Shown: one piece after another, positions 32,851 to 41,811 of the stretch
Position numbering within the stretch: the first letter of the stretch is position 1
How the letters are laid out: each line of letters begins with the position of its first letter
Source of the DNA: a bacterium
GTDB lineage: Bacteria; Verrucomicrobiota; Kiritimatiellia; CAIKKV01; CAIYGI01
Length of the DNA stretch: 48,983 bases
Reading direction: 5' to 3'
Assembly (NCBI GenBank): GCA_025360745.1
Contig: JANYBP010000117.1
Span: 1 to 48,983 of the forward strand
Translations under genes and position numbers: made by a program
The notes under the pieces: model-generated
Seen by the model: the letters and a program-made list of their open reading frames with translations, nothing else
Told to the model about the DNA's origin: nothing
Database searches by the model: none

Positions 32851-33555
32851 ATGACAGTTCAATGTGCTTTGTGCGGTCACGAGAACGAATTGGGGCGGAT
32901 GTTCTGCGTTGGCTGCGGACAGCGGCTGCAATTCAACGCCCCCGATGCCATGTCGTTCAAAAACCAGCCGCGCCCTTTTCCGTGGGGCCGTTTATGGCGC
33001 ATCTTCCTGCTGATGCTGCTGCTGTTGGCGATCTCCGCGGGCTTGCTCGCAGTGCTTCCGCCAGCAGATCTGGGCGGGGCCACGGACAGTGAAGGCGGAC
33101 GGGCGGTTGAAGAACGTATCCTGGCGGTCCGCTCCTCTGTCTGTGTCGGCGGCCCCGGCGCGGAAGTTGAAGTGACGGAGGCCGCGCTGAATGGATGGCT
33201 TTCGAATTGCCTGGTCCGTACGCATTCCGAACCGATTGCGGTGCGGATGGCGGCGGGCGATCTGACTTTTGAAGGAGTATCCCGGTTCCGCTTCACGGGC
33301 GCTGCCGGACGGTATGTTCAGATGAGCTTTCCGTTGACCCTGCGCCTGGGCATGCACCTGCAATCCGGCCGCCTGGATCTGGATCGCGCATCGGTCGGAC
33401 TACTGCCCTTGCCCGGGCGGCTCGGCGATCCGGTGCGAAAATGGTTTTCGGCGCGTATCGCCCCGCTCTGGCGGGAGCTGCGGCTCGAAACGATAGTGCG
33501 GGCGGTTGAAATCCAGCCCGGACGCGCCCTCTTGCGCCTCGATCATGCGCCATGA
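32851..33555 (+). CDS. Uncharacterised membrane protein with an N-terminal zinc ribbon
   Basis: A 234-residue protein: a double-CxxC zinc ribbon (Cys5/Cys8, Cys19/Cys22), a linker, one transmembrane helix (about residues 50-68, IFLLMLLLLAISAGLLAVL) and a ~160-residue extracytoplasmic domain containing LNGWLSN and a beta-rich segment. The layout is cytoplasmic zinc ribbon, single pass and periplasmic domain. ATG 32851 follows GGGA at 8 nt; GTG 32845 is an alternative. It overlaps the next gene by 4 bp, so the two products probably act together. I do not recognise the family of the outer domain. Confidence 0.72.
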   Translation: MTVQCALCGHENELGRMFCVGCGQRLQFNAPDAMSFKNQPRPFPWGRLWRIFLLMLLLLAISAGLLAVLPPADLGGATDSEGGRAVEERILAVRSSVCVGGPGAEVEVTEAALNGWLSNCLVRTHSEPIAVRMAAGDLTFEGVSRFRFTGAAGRYVQMSFPLTLRLGMHLQSGRLDLDRASVGLLPLPGRLGDPVRKWFSARIAPLWRELRLETIVRAVEIQPGRALLRLDHAP

Positions 33556-34772
33556 ACGACCGGCCTTTTCACCGCGTTTCCGCGTTGGTCCTGTTGATGG
33601 CTGTGACTGGCAGCGCGGCGCTTGATACCAATGTCGTAAGCGTTCGTGTGTTGGGCGCCGACTTCGGCGCGCGCAACGCTGTCGCGGCCTGGTGCCACAC
33701 GGAAGTGGAACCGGTGCTTGCCCGTCTGGAGAATGACTGGCCCCATGGCGCGCCCGTGCTGCTGGTCCGTCTTCACGATGCTGCCAGCGCGGCCCCCCGC
33801 ATCGAGCGCTTATCGTCGCCATCCACCATCGGCGGCGGCCTGGGAACGGTTGCCGTCGCCGGATGGCTCAATGCCGACGGTGAAGAACTGATCGAGGCCT
33901 GTGTGGGCGCTGCGCTGAATGCCGGTTTGCGCTGCGCGGTTCCGGACTGGTTTGCCGTCGGCCTCGCGCAGGGCGGTCATCCCGCCTGTCGCGCGCGCAA
34001 TCGTTTGCTGCGCCGCGCCGCGTCGGCCTCGCTGACGCCGAGCCTGGAAATGCTGCTCTCCTGGACACAGCTTCCCGAGGAGACCCCGCTAAAACGCGCC
34101 TGGTGCGCTGAAGTGGCGCTCTTCGTCACCGACCACGGCCATGCCGCGACCCGCGCCCTGCTACAGCGCCTGGCCGAAGGCGCGCCGGTGAAGGCGCTAG
34201 ATCTCGCTTCGGACTTGAAGTTATCCGCGCCGCAATTCGAGCGCCAGTGGCAAGAGTGGCTGGCACAACGCGAGCAGGTTGTGCAGGAGATGGGCGGCCT
34301 GACGCCGGACGCCGTGGACGGTCTGCGCACGCGCCTTTCCGTTCGTCCATCGCCGGATGCGGCCCCCGTGCCACCGCGGGATTTTTTACGGCCCGGCGTC
34401 AATACGGAGTCGGCGCGGCGCGCGGCGGCCTGGCAGGCGTCAAGTCTGCGGCGCTTTCAGGTCGGACAGGACCCTGCGCTCGCCGCCGTCGCCGAGGCTT
34501 ACGCGCTATACTATGAAGGCGTGGCGCGCAATCGCTGGCGCTGGCGGCTGCGCCACCGTCTGGAGGCGGCCGAGCGCGCCTTGAACGAATTGGATCGCCT
34601 GACGGTCGAACGCACGCGCTGGCTGGACGCGATCGAAAACGAGGCGGACGACGTCGGCGATCGTGACGGGTTTCCCGGATTGGTTGTTGAAAAGTCGCGC
34701 CTGCGGGAATATATTGATCGAATTGAGCGTGAGACGACGGCCTCTGAGATGGCGCACCCCGCCGTCCCTTGA
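33552..34772 (+). CDS. Uncharacterised secreted protein
   Basis: A 406-residue protein with a signal peptide (ALVLLMAVTGSAALD, cleavage probably near residue 23). The mature chain is Ala/Arg-rich and helical; the middle part has an LPEETPLKRAWCAEVALFVTDHG stretch resembling peptidase-MA-like folds but no zinc motif was found. The C-terminal 100 residues are predicted coiled coil (RLEAAERALNELDRLTVERTRW). ATG overlaps the stop of the zinc-ribbon membrane protein (ATGA). Six bases before argH's own leader there is no separate promoter visible, so argH may be cotranscribed. Function unknown. Confidence 0.72.
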   Translation: MNDRPFHRVSALVLLMAVTGSAALDTNVVSVRVLGADFGARNAVAAWCHTEVEPVLARLENDWPHGAPVLLVRLHDAASAAPRIERLSSPSTIGGGLGTVAVAGWLNADGEELIEACVGAALNAGLRCAVPDWFAVGLAQGGHPACRARNRLLRRAASASLTPSLEMLLSWTQLPEETPLKRAWCAEVALFVTDHGHAATRALLQRLAEGAPVKALDLASDLKLSAPQFERQWQEWLAQREQVVQEMGGLTPDAVDGLRTRLSVRPSPDAAPVPPRDFLRPGVNTESARRAAAWQASSLRRFQVGQDPALAAVAEAYALYYEGVARNRWRWRLRHRLEAAERALNELDRLTVERTRWLDAIENEADDVGDRDGFPGLVVEKSRLREYIDRIERETTASEMAHPAVP

Positions 34773-34799
34773 AGTAGAACGCGATGGGGATCCGGAACT

Positions 34800-36194
34800 A
34801 TGAGCCAAACCAAAACGGCGGCGCGAGAGACAACCGTGGGACGGATTAATCCCGCGGTATTGAATTTTACCGCCGGCGAGGACGCGATCCTTGACCGTGC
34901 CTTGATCGCCGCCGATTGCATCGGTTCGGCGGCGCATGCCACCATGCTGGCTCGGCTGCCGAAATCCTGCCGCGTGCTGCGCGAGGCCGAGTGCCGGGCG
35001 GTGATACGCGAACTGGGCGCGATTATCCGCGACGCCAGCGCCGGAAAGTTTGTGATTCGCGTCGAAGACCAGGATGTACACCTGGCGGTCGAGCGCCGCC
35101 TGACTTCCAAACTCGGCCAACTCGGCAAAAAGGTGCATACGGCGCGCAGCCGCAACGATCAGGTGGCCACGGACCTGCGTCTTTATACGCGCAGCGCGCT
35201 CTTCGATCTGCGCGAAGAGCTGGCGGAACTGGCGCTGGCGCTCTTGCGCTTTGCCCGCCGCAATGCCCGCTTGCCGATGGTGGGCCGCACCCACATGCAG
35301 CCCGCGATGCCGTCCTCGGTCGGTCTCTGGGCCTCGGCGCATGCCGAGAGTCTGCTCGACGACGGCGCGCTGCTGGAAGCCGTGGCGGCGCTGAACGACC
35401 GCTGCCCGCTGGGCTCGGCGGCGAGTTACGGCGTGCCGCTGCCGATCGACCGCAAATTGACCGCGCGCCTGCTGGGATTTTCGGCGCCGATTCACAACGT
35501 GCTGGCGGCCGGCAATGCGCGGGGCAAGATCGAATCCACCGTGCTTGGCGCCGCGGTGCAGGTTATGGTCAGCCTTGGCCGTTACGCCGCCGACTTGATG
35601 CTCTACACGATGCCCGAGTTCGGCTATTTCCATTTTCCGCCCGAGTTCGGCACCGGCAGCAGCATCATGCCGCAGAAAAACAATCCCGATGTGGTGGAAC
35701 TGGTGCGCGCCCGCGCCGCCCGCGTGCTGGCGGCGCATCAGGCGGTGACCCAGATCACGATGTCGCTGCCCAGCGGCTATAATCGCGACCTGCAGGAAAC
35801 CAAGGGGCTGTTCTTCGACGGTCTGGCGACCACGCGCGCCTGTGTGCGGGCGATGACACTGATGACCGGAGGACTGAGCGCCGATCGCGCGGCTTTGCTG
35901 CGCGGCTTCACCCCGCCGGTCTTCGCCACCGACCGCGCGCTCGAATTGGTGGCTGGCGGCATGCCCTTCCGCGACGCCTACCAGTATGTCAAGGCGCACC
36001 TGGACGAATTGCAAAAGGTCGATCCTGTGGCGGCCGTGGCCCGCAAGGTCCACCTGGGCGCGCCGGCGGGCCTCGATTTCGGGGCTCTGGAAGCGCGTGC
36101 CAGGGCTGAAGCGGCCGGTGTGCGGCGTGCGCGGAAACAGTGGTATCGCAAGGTGTCCGGTCTGATGAAGATGCCGTATCCACCGCCGGCTTGA
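34800..36194 (+). CDS. argH: Argininosuccinate lyase
   Basis: A 464-residue fumarase/aspartase-superfamily lyase: ARSRNDQVATDLRLY, GRTHMQPAMPSSVG and the signature GSSIMPQKNNPDVVEL (from residue 286, containing the catalytic Ser). It cleaves argininosuccinate to arginine and fumarate. Length matches E. coli ArgH (457). The first ~15 residues are extra and polar. argG is not in the window. With speA this supplies arginine and its use for polyamines, though the two genes are 15 kb apart. Confidence 0.95.
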   Translation: MSQTKTAARETTVGRINPAVLNFTAGEDAILDRALIAADCIGSAAHATMLARLPKSCRVLREAECRAVIRELGAIIRDASAGKFVIRVEDQDVHLAVERRLTSKLGQLGKKVHTARSRNDQVATDLRLYTRSALFDLREELAELALALLRFARRNARLPMVGRTHMQPAMPSSVGLWASAHAESLLDDGALLEAVAALNDRCPLGSAASYGVPLPIDRKLTARLLGFSAPIHNVLAAGNARGKIESTVLGAAVQVMVSLGRYAADLMLYTMPEFGYFHFPPEFGTGSSIMPQKNNPDVVELVRARAARVLAAHQAVTQITMSLPSGYNRDLQETKGLFFDGLATTRACVRAMTLMTGGLSADRAALLRGFTPPVFATDRALELVAGGMPFRDAYQYVKAHLDELQKVDPVAAVARKVHLGAPAGLDFGALEARARAEAAGVRRARKQWYRKVSGLMKMPYPPPA

Positions 36195-36229
36195 AAGCCC
36201 GCCGCGGCTGCGGAATATAGGAGGGCGTT

Positions 36230-37042
36230 ATGCGAATGAAAAAAAACATGCTGATCAGGTGGTCGCTCGGTGTCGCGCTGGCTGTCGGGTTGTCGCTGGT
36301 CTTGATGGCGGGCGTGTCGCACGCGGCGCCGGCCCCTGCGCCTGCGCCGGCAACGACCGCCGCGGTTACGGCGCCGACCGTGCCGGCGGTGGTGGAAAGC
36401 GAGCGGCTCACACTGGACCTGATATTCGAAAAGGGCGGCATCGTCATGTGGGTGCTGCTGCTGCTCTCGATGGCCAGTGTGGCGATCGTCATTTTCGATG
36501 CCGTGACCATGCGTCTGGCGCTGGTGGCGCCCGCGACGCTGCGCGACGACGTGATGGGCAAGTTGCAGGAGGGCCGGCGCGAGGATGCCCGGCAAGCCTG
36601 TAGTTACCGGCCCTGCGCTTTTGCCGCGGTGACACTGGCCGCGCTGGAATTGGCGGAGGCACAGGACCACAAGCCCGATCCCGCGCTGCTCAAGGGCGCT
36701 ATCGAGGGCGAAGGCGCGCGCCAGGGGGCGGCGCTGCAGGAACAACCGCAGGTTCTGCTCGATATCGCCGTGATTTCCCCGATGATCGGACTGCTGGGCT
36801 CGATCTTCGGCATGGTGGGCGCCTTTCGCGCCGTCGCGATGGACGCCGCCAAGGCCAAGCCGATGCTGCTGGCCTCGGGCGTTTCGGAGGCCATGTTCAC
36901 CACCGCCGGCGGACTGATTGTGGGAATCCTGGCGATGGCTTTCTACGGCTTCTACCGCCGCCGCGCCGCGCGCCTGGTGAGCGATCTGGAAGCGGTTTCG
37001 GACGACCTTTTTAATACGCTTTTGCGGGTGCCGCGCGCATGA
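36230..37042 (+). CDS. exbB: MotA/TolQ/ExbB-family proton channel
   Basis: A 270-residue protein. An N-terminal hydrophobic segment (residues 11-34, signal or extra helix) and an Ala/Pro linker precede the ExbB core: helix 1 (IVMWVLLLLSMASVAIVIF), a cytoplasmic loop, and helices 2 and 3 with PMIGLLGSIFGMVGAFRAV and AMFTTAGGLIVGILAMAFYG. These are the conserved Thr/Ala/Gly helices lining the proton path. Strong Shine-Dalgarno AGGAGGG. It overlaps exbD by 4 bp. The N-terminal extension is typical of ExbB2/TtpC-like proteins. It powers the TonB-like protein at 39877. Confidence 0.92.
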   Translation: MRMKKNMLIRWSLGVALAVGLSLVLMAGVSHAAPAPAPAPATTAAVTAPTVPAVVESERLTLDLIFEKGGIVMWVLLLLSMASVAIVIFDAVTMRLALVAPATLRDDVMGKLQEGRREDARQACSYRPCAFAAVTLAALELAEAQDHKPDPALLKGAIEGEGARQGAALQEQPQVLLDIAVISPMIGLLGSIFGMVGAFRAVAMDAAKAKPMLLASGVSEAMFTTAGGLIVGILAMAFYGFYRRRAARLVSDLEAVSDDLFNTLLRVPRA

Positions 37043-37476
37043 ACTTCCGCGGACGATACCGGGCTCCGTCCGTCGGCTTTCAGATCGCGCCGATGGTAGA
37101 CATCATGCTGTTCCTGCTTTGCTTTTTCGTGACTTCGCAGATGTACATGCGCTGGGAAGCCGAAATGGACATCACGCTGCCGACGGCGCAATCCGCCCGC
37201 ATCGAGGCGCGGCTGCCGGGGGAACTGATCCTGAACGTCAAGAACGACGGGACGGTGGTGGTCAACGGGCGTCAGCTTAACGAAGCGGAAATGGCCACGC
37301 TCCTGCAGCGGCTGGTGAAACTTTTCCCGGGCCAACCGGTGGTGCTGCGCGCCGACCGCCGCACGGCCTACGAACATGTCATCCGCGTGCTCGATCTCTG
37401 CCGCCGCGCGGACATCTGGAACGTTTCGTTCGCCGCCGAATCGGCGACGGATGCGGTCCCATCCTCAACACGATGA
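37039..37476 (+). CDS. exbD: ExbD/TolR-family energy transducer
   Basis: A 145-residue protein with one N-terminal helix carrying the essential protonatable Asp in APMVDIMLFLLCFFV (Asp21) and a periplasmic ExbD domain (ILNVKNDGTVVVNGR, LRADRRTAYEHVIRVLDLCRRA). Translation is coupled to exbB (ATGA) and to the following TPR gene (4-bp overlap). Confidence 0.94.
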   Translation: MNFRGRYRAPSVGFQIAPMVDIMLFLLCFFVTSQMYMRWEAEMDITLPTAQSARIEARLPGELILNVKNDGTVVVNGRQLNEAEMATLLQRLVKLFPGQPVVLRADRRTAYEHVIRVLDLCRRADIWNVSFAAESATDAVPSSTR

Positions 37477-39785
37477 AATTCTGGCCACGAGTCTGGCTGG
37501 GCGTGGCGCTGGCCTGCCTGTCCGGCGTCGCCATGGCGTTGACCGCCGACGAGCAGCGCGAATTGGGCGACGGCCTTTTTGCGCGCGGGTTGCACGATAT
37601 GGCCCTGCGCGAGTACCGCGGATTTCTCGACGGCGCCGGCGATTCCACCTCCCGGCCCACGGTTTTGTTCAGGGTCGCCGAATGCGAACGGGCGCTCGGG
37701 CAGGCCGCCGCCGCGGAGCGCGATTACCGGGCGGCCTTTGCCGCCACTGGCGCCAGTGCGCGTGTTCAGGCGGGGCTGCGGGGAGCCGAGTATCTGGCCG
37801 AGCGCGGACAGACCGCCGCGGCGCTGGACTGGATGGGGGAGGTTTGCGGCATCGCGACCGGCGAAACCGGTGCGGCGGCGGGCTACCTCTACGGACTTAC
37901 TCTGGAGCAGGCCAACCGCACCAACGATGCCGTGCGGGCCTACAGACAGGTGCGCACCCGCCATCCGGACACGCCGCAGGCCGCGCTGGCCGCGCTGGCG
38001 CTGGGCGGCGTGCTGGCGTTGCGCGGCGAGACCGCGCAGGCGCTGGAACTCTACGCGGCGGCGACGGCGAAGCCCGCCACCGCGCGCGCCGGGGCTGAGG
38101 CCTGGTTTCAGATCGGCGAATTGCAATACCGTCTGAAACAATGGACCTCCGCCGCGCGGGCCTATGAGCATCTTTGGCGCGACACGCCGTCCGACGAACG
38201 ACTGGCCGCCGCCTGGCTGCCGATGGCCTGGTCTTTTCAAAACGCTGGCGCTTATGCCGATGCGCTGCGCGTCGCCGAGGCCGCCCGCAAGGCCGGCGCG
38301 GCGGCGGCGCCGGGGCGGGACGCCGAGTGGCTCTATCTCGAAGCCAATGCCCGCCGCCAACTGCTGCAATACGATGCCGCCGCGGGAGTTTACAGCAACC
38401 TGCTGGCGCGTTATCCCGAGAGCGCGCCCGCGGCCGCGGCGGCTTACGAGCGTGCGCTGGCGCTGCACAAGGCCGGGCGCGCCGCCGAGGCGCGGCTGGC
38501 GGCGCGCGCCTTGAACCCCGCCCCGGCGCAACGCTGCGACGTGGCCTGGCTGATCGCCGAATCGAGCGCGGCCGCGGGGGAAACCAACGACGCCATTCAA
38601 GCCTACCGCCTGGTGCGCGAACAATTTCCGGAAAGCGAACTGGCCCCCGAGGCGGCCTATCGCCTGGGGCATCTGCTGCGTCGCAACGGCCAGAGCGTGG
38701 CCGCGGCGCCGGTTTTCGAGGAGTTGGCGCGGACCTGGCCGAAACATCCGCTGGCGCCGCGGGCGCTTTTTGCCGCCGCCGAGGCCTGGGCCCAGGCCGG
38801 ACGCGACGACGCGGCTGTGGCCGACTGGACCAGGTTGACGGCGGAGTATGGGCAGAGCGAGCTGCTGGAAGAAGCGCTCTACCAAAAGGCGGCGCTGCAG
38901 ACGCGGCGGCGGCACGACGCCGATGCGCTGGCGGCCTGGCAGGAACTGTTGGCGCGCGCGCCGCGGACGCGGCACGGCGCGGAGGCCCACTTCTGGCGCG
39001 GCGTCATGTCCGAAGAGGGCGGACGGGTTGAGGCCGCCGAGGCGGAATATCGCGCGGCGCTGGCGTCGTCGCCAGCCGCGGATTTGCTGCCGCGTCTGCG
39101 CTTCCGGTTGGCGCTGGCCTTGCAACGTCGCGACCGGCCCGAGGCGGCCGCGGAGGCGGCGGCGCTGATGGAAGCTCTGTTGAATTCGCCCGAACAGGAT
39201 CGCTTCCCGTTGGAAGTGCTGGAGTGGTTGGCGGAGTATCAGGCGGGCCACGGCAACGGCGCGGGCGCGGCGGCGACGGCGGGACGGCTGACGCGGCGGG
39301 CCGACAGCGATGGCTGGCGGCAGCGGGCGGCCTACTGGACGGCCCGCGCGGAGCTTGCGCAGGGACGTGTGGCGGAAGCCGAAACGAACTTGCGCAGCGC
39401 CGTGGCCTATGCCGTGACGACGCCGCTGACTCCGCAGGTGTGGATGGAACTCGGGGCTTTGACGCTCAAAGGCGGACGTGCGGCGGAAGCGCGCGCGGCC
39501 TACGAACGCGCCGCCGCGCTGGCGCAGGGCGAGGCGCTGCTGCCCGTGCGGGCGCGCGCCTACGCGGGGCTGGCTCGGGCCTACGAAGCCGAGGGCAATC
39601 TCGACGCGGCGGCGCGGCATTACCTGAGCGTCGGCCTGCTTTTCGACAGTCCCGAAGTGGTGCCCGACTGTCTGGCGGGCGCGGCGCGCGTCCTGCGCGC
39701 GCTGGGCCGTGTCGCGGAGTCCGACAAGGTGACCGAGGAATTGCGACAGCGCTATCCGGACCGGACCGCGGGGGGCAAGTCATGA
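37473..39785 (+). CDS. Large secreted TPR protein of the ExbB/ExbD cluster
   Basis: A 770-residue protein with a signal peptide (about residues 1-22, VWLGVALACLSGVAMA) followed by at least fifteen TPR-like helical repeats (for example FRVAECERALGQAAAAERDYRAA and YWTARAELAQGRVAEAETNLRSA). It recalls YbgF/CpoB, the TPR partner of Tol-Pal, but is three times longer. Its place between exbD and the TonB-like vWA gene suggests it is a periplasmic scaffold or adaptor in an energised envelope complex. It is extremely Ala-rich and GC-rich. No catalytic motif is visible. Confidence 0.88.
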   Translation: MKFWPRVWLGVALACLSGVAMALTADEQRELGDGLFARGLHDMALREYRGFLDGAGDSTSRPTVLFRVAECERALGQAAAAERDYRAAFAATGASARVQAGLRGAEYLAERGQTAAALDWMGEVCGIATGETGAAAGYLYGLTLEQANRTNDAVRAYRQVRTRHPDTPQAALAALALGGVLALRGETAQALELYAAATAKPATARAGAEAWFQIGELQYRLKQWTSAARAYEHLWRDTPSDERLAAAWLPMAWSFQNAGAYADALRVAEAARKAGAAAAPGRDAEWLYLEANARRQLLQYDAAAGVYSNLLARYPESAPAAAAAYERALALHKAGRAAEARLAARALNPAPAQRCDVAWLIAESSAAAGETNDAIQAYRLVREQFPESELAPEAAYRLGHLLRRNGQSVAAAPVFEELARTWPKHPLAPRALFAAAEAWAQAGRDDAAVADWTRLTAEYGQSELLEEALYQKAALQTRRRHDADALAAWQELLARAPRTRHGAEAHFWRGVMSEEGGRVEAAEAEYRAALASSPAADLLPRLRFRLALALQRRDRPEAAAEAAALMEALLNSPEQDRFPLEVLEWLAEYQAGHGNGAGAAATAGRLTRRADSDGWRQRAAYWTARAELAQGRVAEAETNLRSAVAYAVTTPLTPQVWMELGALTLKGGRAAEARAAYERAAALAQGEALLPVRARAYAGLARAYEAEGNLDAAARHYLSVGLLFDSPEVVPDCLAGAARVLRALGRVAESDKVTEELRQRYPDRTAGGKS

Positions 39786-39830
39786 AAATTAATGCAATGG
39801 AAGTCAGGATTCGGGATTCGCAATCCGGAA

Positions 39831-39865
39831 TGACTTCTGACTTCTTGATTCTGACTTCTGACTTC
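39831..39865 (+). repeat. Tandem 7-bp repeat (TGACTTC), five units
   Basis: TGACTTC, TGACTTC, TTGATTC, TGACTTC, TGACTTC. The upstream 35 bp (from about 39797) continue the 7-bp rhythm with GGATTCG-like units. It lies in the 91-bp gap between the TPR gene and the TonB-like vWA gene, ending 11 bp before ATG, and leaves that gene without a normal Shine-Dalgarno. Confidence 0.88.
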
Positions 39866-39876
39866 TGGAATTACTC

Positions 39877-41772
39877 ATGAGCGTGCGTGTTTCATATCTG
39901 CGCCGCGTCGATCCCGGTGCTCCGAGGTCGGGCATGCCTCCCGGCGGAGGCGGCGCCGCGTCAGTCAGCGATGCGCGCATGCGTTCGCACTGGCTCCGGC
40001 GCAGGCGGATATGGATGGGCGCCGCCGTGGGCGGTTCGCTGCTGCTGCATGGCTTGCTGGCGCTGCTGCTGCCGACATTTCAACTTCCCGGCCGCATGCT
40101 GCCGATGACGGAACGGCTGCTGAAACCGATGCGCCTGACGGATGTGCGCATGGAGGAACTTCCGCCCGCGATCGCGCCCGGCGCGCGGCCGGTGACTCCG
40201 CCGCCGCTGGAGCCGCGCGAAGGCGGCGCGGAATCGGCGGGGCAGGGGACGGAGGGACGCGGCGGCGCGGGCGCCGGCAAGGGTTTGGCCTTCCATGAAG
40301 GGGCCGGCGAAGGCGCGCTGGAACCGCGCGCGGTCGGCGGCGGCGTTTTGCTGGGCGAACGCGAGAGTCTGCGCGAGCCGGCCGTGACGCCGGCCATGCG
40401 CTGGGAACCGCGGCAGGAAGTGGTCATGATCAACCGCCAGGTGGTGCGCGACGAACTGCCGGGCCTGGCGCGGCGCTACCTCTCCGATACGCCGCGCATG
40501 GCTCGGGCCGCCGACTATGTGCCGCCCGTGGCCGATCGCGACAGCGCGGGCGGGGGGAGCGCATCCAGCAACTATTGGCCGCTTTTTGGCGCCGGTCCGA
40601 TCGGCTGGGGCGGGCAGGTCGAGGGTGGACCGGCGGGCGCTCCGGCGGGCCGCCGCATCGAAGCCCTGCGTCCTCCCGTCCTGCCCAGCATGCCGCGTCC
40701 GCCTGACGATACGCCGCGCGAAGCGATTTACCGCGCGCTGGAGAAGCATCTCAAAGCCGGCGTGCAGGTTTATCGCGCGCCGCGCGACCGCGACAATGCC
40801 TATGTTCTTGTGACGATCGAACGGCTGGGGCCCGGGGTCTTACCGGTGCTGCCGCGCGACCTGTTGTTTGTGCAGGATTGCTCCGCCAGTATCACGGAAC
40901 AGAAATTGCACTTCTGCCGCGAAGGCTGGCGGTTGGCGCTGAAGCAACTGCGCGCCGGCGACCGCTTCAATGTGGTGGCGTTTCAGGACCGCCAGCGCCT
41001 CTGTTTCCCCGACTGGATGGCGGCCGATCCCGATACCGTGGCCCGCGCCGAGTCTTTTGTCGGATCGCTGCAGGCATCCGGCAACACCGACATCTACCGC
41101 GCCATGCGGCAATTGCTTGACCTGCCGCGCACGCCGGGGCGGCCGGCGATCGCGATCATGGTCAGCGACGGCGTGCCGACCGTCGGCCTGACCGATTCAT
41201 CGGAGGTCATCGGACAGTTTACGGTGGACAACGACGGCGCGCTTTCCACCTATTCCCTCGGCACCTTCCGGGGCGTGAACGCCTATTTGCTCGATCTGCT
41301 CAGCCAGCGCAATCGCGGCGACTCCGTGATCGTACGCAGCGGACGCTGGGACATTCCCCAGGCTATCGAACAGCGGGCGCTGGAGGTCAGCCGTCCCGTG
41401 CTGACCGACGTGCGGGTGCGGTTTGCCGGGATGGATCTGAACAGCGATTTTCTGCCCGCGCAGACCATGAACCTTTACCTGGACCGTCCGCTGCTGCTCT
41501 ACGGACGGGTGCCGAGCAACGCGGCGCGCCTGGTTTTCCAGGTCCAGGGCCGGGCGGGCGACATCAAATGCGATATGGTCTTCGACCTGGACCTGACCAA
41601 GGCGCCGCAAGGTCCGCCCGAGGTGCGCACCGACTGGGCCTGGCAGAAGGCCTACGACCTGATCGGCCGCCACACCCAGACCCGCGCGCCCGATACCGTG
41701 CGCGAATTGCGCGCGCTGCAACGCGCCTACGGCATCCAAGTGCCATACCTCGAAGTTCTTGGAGAGAAATAG
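39877..41772 (+). CDS. TonB-like single-pass protein ending in a von Willebrand factor A domain
   Basis: A 631-residue protein. Residues 1-44 are cytoplasmic and basic; a single helix (about 45-65) contains Ser54-x3-His58 (GGSLLLHGLLALLL), the same spacing as the Ser16/His20 pair of E. coli TonB that couples it to ExbB/ExbD. A Pro/Gly-rich periplasmic linker follows (about 85-250), then a vWA domain with an intact MIDAS: DCSAS (Asp334, Ser336, Ser338), Thr404 and Asp431 in MVSDG, plus the sugar-like VVAFQDRQRLCF region. A TonB C-terminal domain is absent. The last 150 residues resemble the tail after vWA in VIT/vWA proteins. It is the natural client of the ExbB/ExbD motor just upstream. Confidence 0.85.
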   Translation: MSVRVSYLRRVDPGAPRSGMPPGGGGAASVSDARMRSHWLRRRRIWMGAAVGGSLLLHGLLALLLPTFQLPGRMLPMTERLLKPMRLTDVRMEELPPAIAPGARPVTPPPLEPREGGAESAGQGTEGRGGAGAGKGLAFHEGAGEGALEPRAVGGGVLLGERESLREPAVTPAMRWEPRQEVVMINRQVVRDELPGLARRYLSDTPRMARAADYVPPVADRDSAGGGSASSNYWPLFGAGPIGWGGQVEGGPAGAPAGRRIEALRPPVLPSMPRPPDDTPREAIYRALEKHLKAGVQVYRAPRDRDNAYVLVTIERLGPGVLPVLPRDLLFVQDCSASITEQKLHFCREGWRLALKQLRAGDRFNVVAFQDRQRLCFPDWMAADPDTVARAESFVGSLQASGNTDIYRAMRQLLDLPRTPGRPAIAIMVSDGVPTVGLTDSSEVIGQFTVDNDGALSTYSLGTFRGVNAYLLDLLSQRNRGDSVIVRSGRWDIPQAIEQRALEVSRPVLTDVRVRFAGMDLNSDFLPAQTMNLYLDRPLLLYGRVPSNAARLVFQVQGRAGDIKCDMVFDLDLTKAPQGPPEVRTDWAWQKAYDLIGRHTQTRAPDTVRELRALQRAYGIQVPYLEVLGEK

Positions 41773-41811
41773 TCCGTGTTTGGAGAGTAACAAGTCGAAA
41801 GGAGCTACGAT

